DNA of 18,667 nt, from positions 1 through 18,667 of the forward strand of contig PLIQ01000229.1 of assembly GCA_003140115.1 (NCBI GenBank), in the 5' to 3' direction. The position numbers were made by a program, and so were the translations under genes. Below the pieces are notes generated by a model. The model had not been told where the DNA came from, did no database searches, and saw nothing but the letters and a program-made list of their open reading frames with translations. This DNA is from Actinomycetota bacterium. Lineage in GTDB: Bacteria > Actinomycetota > Actinomycetes > Streptosporangiales > Streptosporangiaceae. Below are positions 15,994 through 18,667 of this stretch, piece after piece (position 1 is the first letter of the stretch; each line of letters starts with the position of its first letter).

Positions 15994-17895
15994 ATGCCGC
16001 AAGAGACCCGGACGGACGGCTCTTACGCCGACCTCGGCGACCTGGCGGGGCGGCGTGACGCACTCCGCGAAGCCGCCACTATGCCCGGCGCCGAGCCGCG
16101 GGCCCTGCTTGACGCCGCGTTCGCCGAACTCGACGCCGCCATCGAGGCGCTGACCAAGCTGGCCGAGACCGATCTGGGCGAGGCCGCGCCGGCCGGTCAG
16201 GCCGATTCGCTGAACGTGGAACGGGCCCTGCTGCGGGCCGTATTCCAACACGCGCCCGCGCCGCTGTTCGTGCTCGAGCCCGACGGCACGGTGCGGCGCG
16301 CGAACGGCAGAGCCGGCCAGCTGATCGGCGCTCCGCCCGGTTACGCGACCGGCCGGGCCCTGACCGCCTTCGTCGACCTGCCGTCCCGGGCGGCGGTCAA
16401 GAGCCAGCTCGCCGCGGCCGCGCGGACCGGGACGGCCCGGCAGGTGGAGTGCAGGCTGCTCGGACCGGACGGCCCGGTCGACGCCACCTTGACCGCGGGC
16501 GTCATCACCTTGCAGGACGGCGCGCGACTGCTGGTGGTCACGGCTGCGGAGGTACGGGGGGCTGGACCGGGCGACCGGGAGCGGGAGCGGGAGAAGTCCG
16601 GGGAGGGTCGTCCCCCCGGGGACGACATCATCCGGGCCATGACCCGCCGGATGGATATGATCACCGCGGTCACCAGGCTGCTCCTGGATAACAGCACGTT
16701 CAGCGAGGCGGTCACCCTGCAGCGCTGCGCCCGGCTGCTGGCGGGGGACGTCGCGAGCTGGGTGATCATCGACATGGAGCGTGCGGACCTGCTGCGGCGC
16801 CAGTTCGTGATCGGTCCGCAGGACCAGGCCGCCCAGGAACTGGCCAGGAAGATGCGGGCCCTGGATCCGCAGCCCGCCTCGGCGCCCGGGCAGGTCCACG
16901 CCACGGGCACCTCGGTCGTGCTGGCCCACGCGGACGACACCGGGATGCTCGGTATCACGGCGGAGGGGACGCCGCTGCTGGTGCTGCTCGGCGCGACCTC
17001 GCTGATCAGCGTCCCGATCACCGACGGCATGACCAGTTACGGCGCGCTCACCCTGGCCCGCACGGCCGGCGAGGGGCGCTTCGAGATCGCCGACCTGGGG
17101 TTGGCCGAGGAACTCGGCCGGCACCTCGGCGTGGCCATCCGGGTCGATCGCATGTTCCGGCATCGGGCCGCGGTCGCCGAGGCCCTGCAGAGCAGCCTGC
17201 TGCCGGCCACGCTGCCGGAGGTGCCGGGGCTCGATCTGTTCGCGGCGTACCAGCCGGCCAGCGAGGGGCTGGAAGTCAGCGGTGACTTCTACGACGTGTT
17301 CCCGGTCCCGGGCGGCTGGGCCATCGTGGTCGGAGACGTGTGCGGCAAGGGGCAGGAGGCCGCCGCGATGACCGCGGCCGCCAGGCACGCGATCCGGGTC
17401 CTCGCCCACTGGAATCCGGATCCCGTGGACGTGCTGGTCCGCGCGAACGAGGTCATGCTGGCCGGTGGCTTCGAGGACCGCTTCGTGACGGCCAAGCTCG
17501 CCTACCTGCGCTGGGACGCCGGCCGGCTACGCGTGGCGCTGGCCAGCGCCGGGCACCCCGGGCCGGCGCTGGTGCGGCCGGACGGCCGGGTCGACGTGCT
17601 GAGCGGCGGGGGGTTGCCCCTGGGCCTGTTCCCCGACGCCGACCCGCACGCCGAGGAGCTGCAACTCGGCGAGGACGACCTGCTGTTCTTCTACTCCGAC
17701 GGGGTTACCGAGGCACGCAGCCCGGACATGCGCTACTTCGAGGACAGCCTGGCCGACGAGCTGGCCGGCCTGGCGGGCCGGTCCGCCGCGGAGACCGCCC
17801 GCATGGTGCAGAGCCTGGTGACCAGCTTCTCCCAGGACGAGCTGCGCGACGACATGACGATCTTGGTCGCGAAGGTGAAGGCGCCGCCGGACTAG
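15994..17895 (+). CDS. PAS-GAF-SpoIIE/PP2C sensor phosphatase
   Basis: 633 residues from the ATG at 15994; a TGA just upstream rules out a longer form. GGGAGAG abuts the ATG, closer than usual, so M30 (16081) is an alternative start. Domains: a helical N-terminus (12-65), PAS (76-186, HAPAPLFVLEPDGTVRRAN), a charged linker (194-210), GAF (about 217-385) and the PP2C/SpoIIE domain (392-629). The acids D431 (SGDFYD), D448 (GDVCGKG), D569 (YSDGVTE) and D619-D620 (RDDMTILV) are all present, so the phosphatase should be active. Proteins like this dephosphorylate STAS antagonists in response to a ligand or redox signal read by PAS/GAF. With the phosphatase at 7039-9456 it forms two possible inputs to one switch (inference). 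No membrane segment is present. Its stop overlaps the convergent gene at CTAG. Confidence 0.93.
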   Translation: MPQETRTDGSYADLGDLAGRRDALREAATMPGAEPRALLDAAFAELDAAIEALTKLAETDLGEAAPAGQADSLNVERALLRAVFQHAPAPLFVLEPDGTVRRANGRAGQLIGAPPGYATGRALTAFVDLPSRAAVKSQLAAAARTGTARQVECRLLGPDGPVDATLTAGVITLQDGARLLVVTAAEVRGAGPGDREREREKSGEGRPPGDDIIRAMTRRMDMITAVTRLLLDNSTFSEAVTLQRCARLLAGDVASWVIIDMERADLLRRQFVIGPQDQAAQELARKMRALDPQPASAPGQVHATGTSVVLAHADDTGMLGITAEGTPLLVLLGATSLISVPITDGMTSYGALTLARTAGEGRFEIADLGLAEELGRHLGVAIRVDRMFRHRAAVAEALQSSLLPATLPEVPGLDLFAAYQPASEGLEVSGDFYDVFPVPGGWAIVVGDVCGKGQEAAAMTAAARHAIRVLAHWNPDPVDVLVRANEVMLAGGFEDRFVTAKLAYLRWDAGRLRVALASAGHPGPALVRPDGRVDVLSGGGLPLGLFPDADPHAEELQLGEDDLLFFYSDGVTEARSPDMRYFEDSLADELAGLAGRSAAETARMVQSLVTSFSQDELRDDMTILVAKVKAPPD

Positions 17896-18632
17896 GCCGG
17901 CCCGGGCTGGGATCGGCGGGCCGCCGACCCGCCGGCCTTCTGGTTCTCGCTGCCGTAGGTGGCGACGACCTCGGCCGCCACCTCGGTGACCTTGACGTGG
18001 CGGCGCTGGGACTCCTGGCGCAGCCGCCGTAGCGCGTCGTCCGCGTCGCAGCCGAGCGCGTGCATCAAGACGCCCTTGGCCTGGTCCACCACCGAGCGGG
18101 CCACCACGGCGTCCTTCAGCTGGCTGGCCGTCCGCTGGGCCTGGCCGTAGGCCGTCGCGTTGGCCAGCATCGCGCCTCCGAAGGCGGCCAGCGTGTCGGC
18201 CATGGGGTTGGACTGGGCGTCGAGCACGCCCGGGCGGACCCCGAACAGCGACAGGACCAGAGCGCCACGCGGGAGGTCGCGCACCAGGTGGACCGAGCAG
18301 CGGACGCTACGGCGCAGCGCCGCCGCCGCGTATTCGGGCCAGCGGGTCTCCGTCAGCGTGTCCGGGCAGCTGACCGGAAGGCCCTCATCGGCCGCCACGA
18401 CCAGCGGACCGCGCCCGAGATCGAGCTGCAGGTCCGCGAGCTCGGCCAGGTCCGGGTGGGTGGCCGCGGCGCCGATCACCTCGCCGTCACGCCAGACCGC
18501 CGCGTGGGCTCCGGCGCAGGCCGGTACCTGCCAGGCGGCCAGTTCGGCGAGCCGGTTCAGCGACCGGGCCTCTGAGCCGTTGGTGAGGCTCAGCAGCTCG
18601 GCCGCCTCGTACCCGAGGTGCTCGATCGGCAA
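17892..18632 (-). CDS. GAF and ANTAR domain-containing regulator
   Basis: 246 residues. The start is a TTG at 18632 with CGGAG about 8 bases upstream; no better start is visible before the window end. The GAF domain spans about 20-162 (HAAVWRDGEVIGAAATHPDL; CSVHLVRDLPRGALVLSLFG). The ANTAR domain spans 168-224 (ARSVVDQAKGVLMHALGCDADDAL, then VKVTEVAAEVV). ANTAR proteins bind paired RNA hairpins and relieve transcription termination; GAF-ANTAR forms are common in actinomycetes, and their signals are mostly unknown. The last ~20 residues are a low-complexity tail. It is convergent with the PP2C gene, sharing four bases. No obvious dual-hairpin ANTAR target was seen in the window. Confidence 0.92.
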   Translation of the reverse strand: MPIEHLGYEAAELLSLTNGSEARSLNRLAELAAWQVPACAGAHAAVWRDGEVIGAAATHPDLAELADLQLDLGRGPLVVAADEGLPVSCPDTLTETRWPEYAAAALRRSVRCSVHLVRDLPRGALVLSLFGVRPGVLDAQSNPMADTLAAFGGAMLANATAYGQAQRTASQLKDAVVARSVVDQAKGVLMHALGCDADDALRRLRQESQRRHVKVTEVAAEVVATYGSENQKAGGSAARRSQPGPA

Positions 18633-18644
18633 CGGGGCTCCGTT

Positions 18645-18667
18645 CTGGCTCGAACTAACTGGCTCGA
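18645..18667. repeat. short direct repeat upstream of the GAF-ANTAR gene
   Basis: CTGGCTCGA occurs at 18645-18653 and 18659-18667, 14 bp apart start to start, at the window edge. It may be part of an operator; too short and truncated to judge. Confidence 0.3.

Overview
The window is high-GC DNA, with strong third-position GC bias, GTG/TTG starts and long spurious open frames on both strands. A WhiB protein, ANTAR proteins, a SigB/F/G-type sigma factor, DUF6458-like and GlsB-like small membrane proteins and several SpoIIE-type phosphatases all point to an actinomycete (Actinomycetota). I cannot name the genus. No rRNA, tRNA, CRISPR array, IS element or phage gene was seen.

Layout. 1-51: last codons of an upstream plus-strand gene. 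97-2977 (minus): a small membrane protein, then a PhyH-type dioxygenase, then a secreted S53 (sedolisin) lipoprotein. 3165-4091 (plus): an RsbW-like anti-sigma kinase and an RsbV-like STAS antagonist. 4282-5481 (plus): a GT4-like glycosyltransferase behind a long leader with a SigB-type promoter candidate, closed by a strong hairpin. 5593-7038 (plus): an aldehyde-dehydrogenase-like protein with damaged catalytic motifs and no stop codon at its natural end; its frame runs on to 8796 across the antisense strand of the next gene. 7039-9456 (minus): ANTAR-GAF-PAS-PP2C phosphatase. 9457-9713: divergent regulatory region with operator-like repeats. 9714-13715 (plus): a 1333-residue soluble hybrid histidine kinase with about eleven HAMP units. 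13179-13997 (minus): a WhiB regulator whose frame also lacks a natural stop and runs under the kinase 3' end. 14183-15856 (plus): sigma factor, DUF6458-like and GlsB-like membrane proteins, then a perfect terminator hairpin. 15994-17895 (plus): a second PAS-GAF-PP2C phosphatase, overlapping by 4 bp the convergent GAF-ANTAR regulator at 17892-18632 (minus).

How it fits together (inference): the right-hand 15 kb looks like a general stress signalling island. It holds the parts of a partner-switching circuit (anti-sigma kinase, STAS antagonist, two sensor PP2C phosphatases and a SigB/F/G sigma factor), with a poly-HAMP hybrid kinase, a WhiB Fe-S regulator, an ANTAR antiterminator-type regulator and small stress membrane proteins. 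The divergent whiB/sigma promoter region carries a perfect TGTGA-N6-TCACA site of the CRP/GlxR type. The most unusual points are the two convergent gene pairs in which one partner has no stop codon at its homology boundary, the poly-HAMP kinase, the likely ALDH pseudoenzyme, and the repeats in the intergenic regions.
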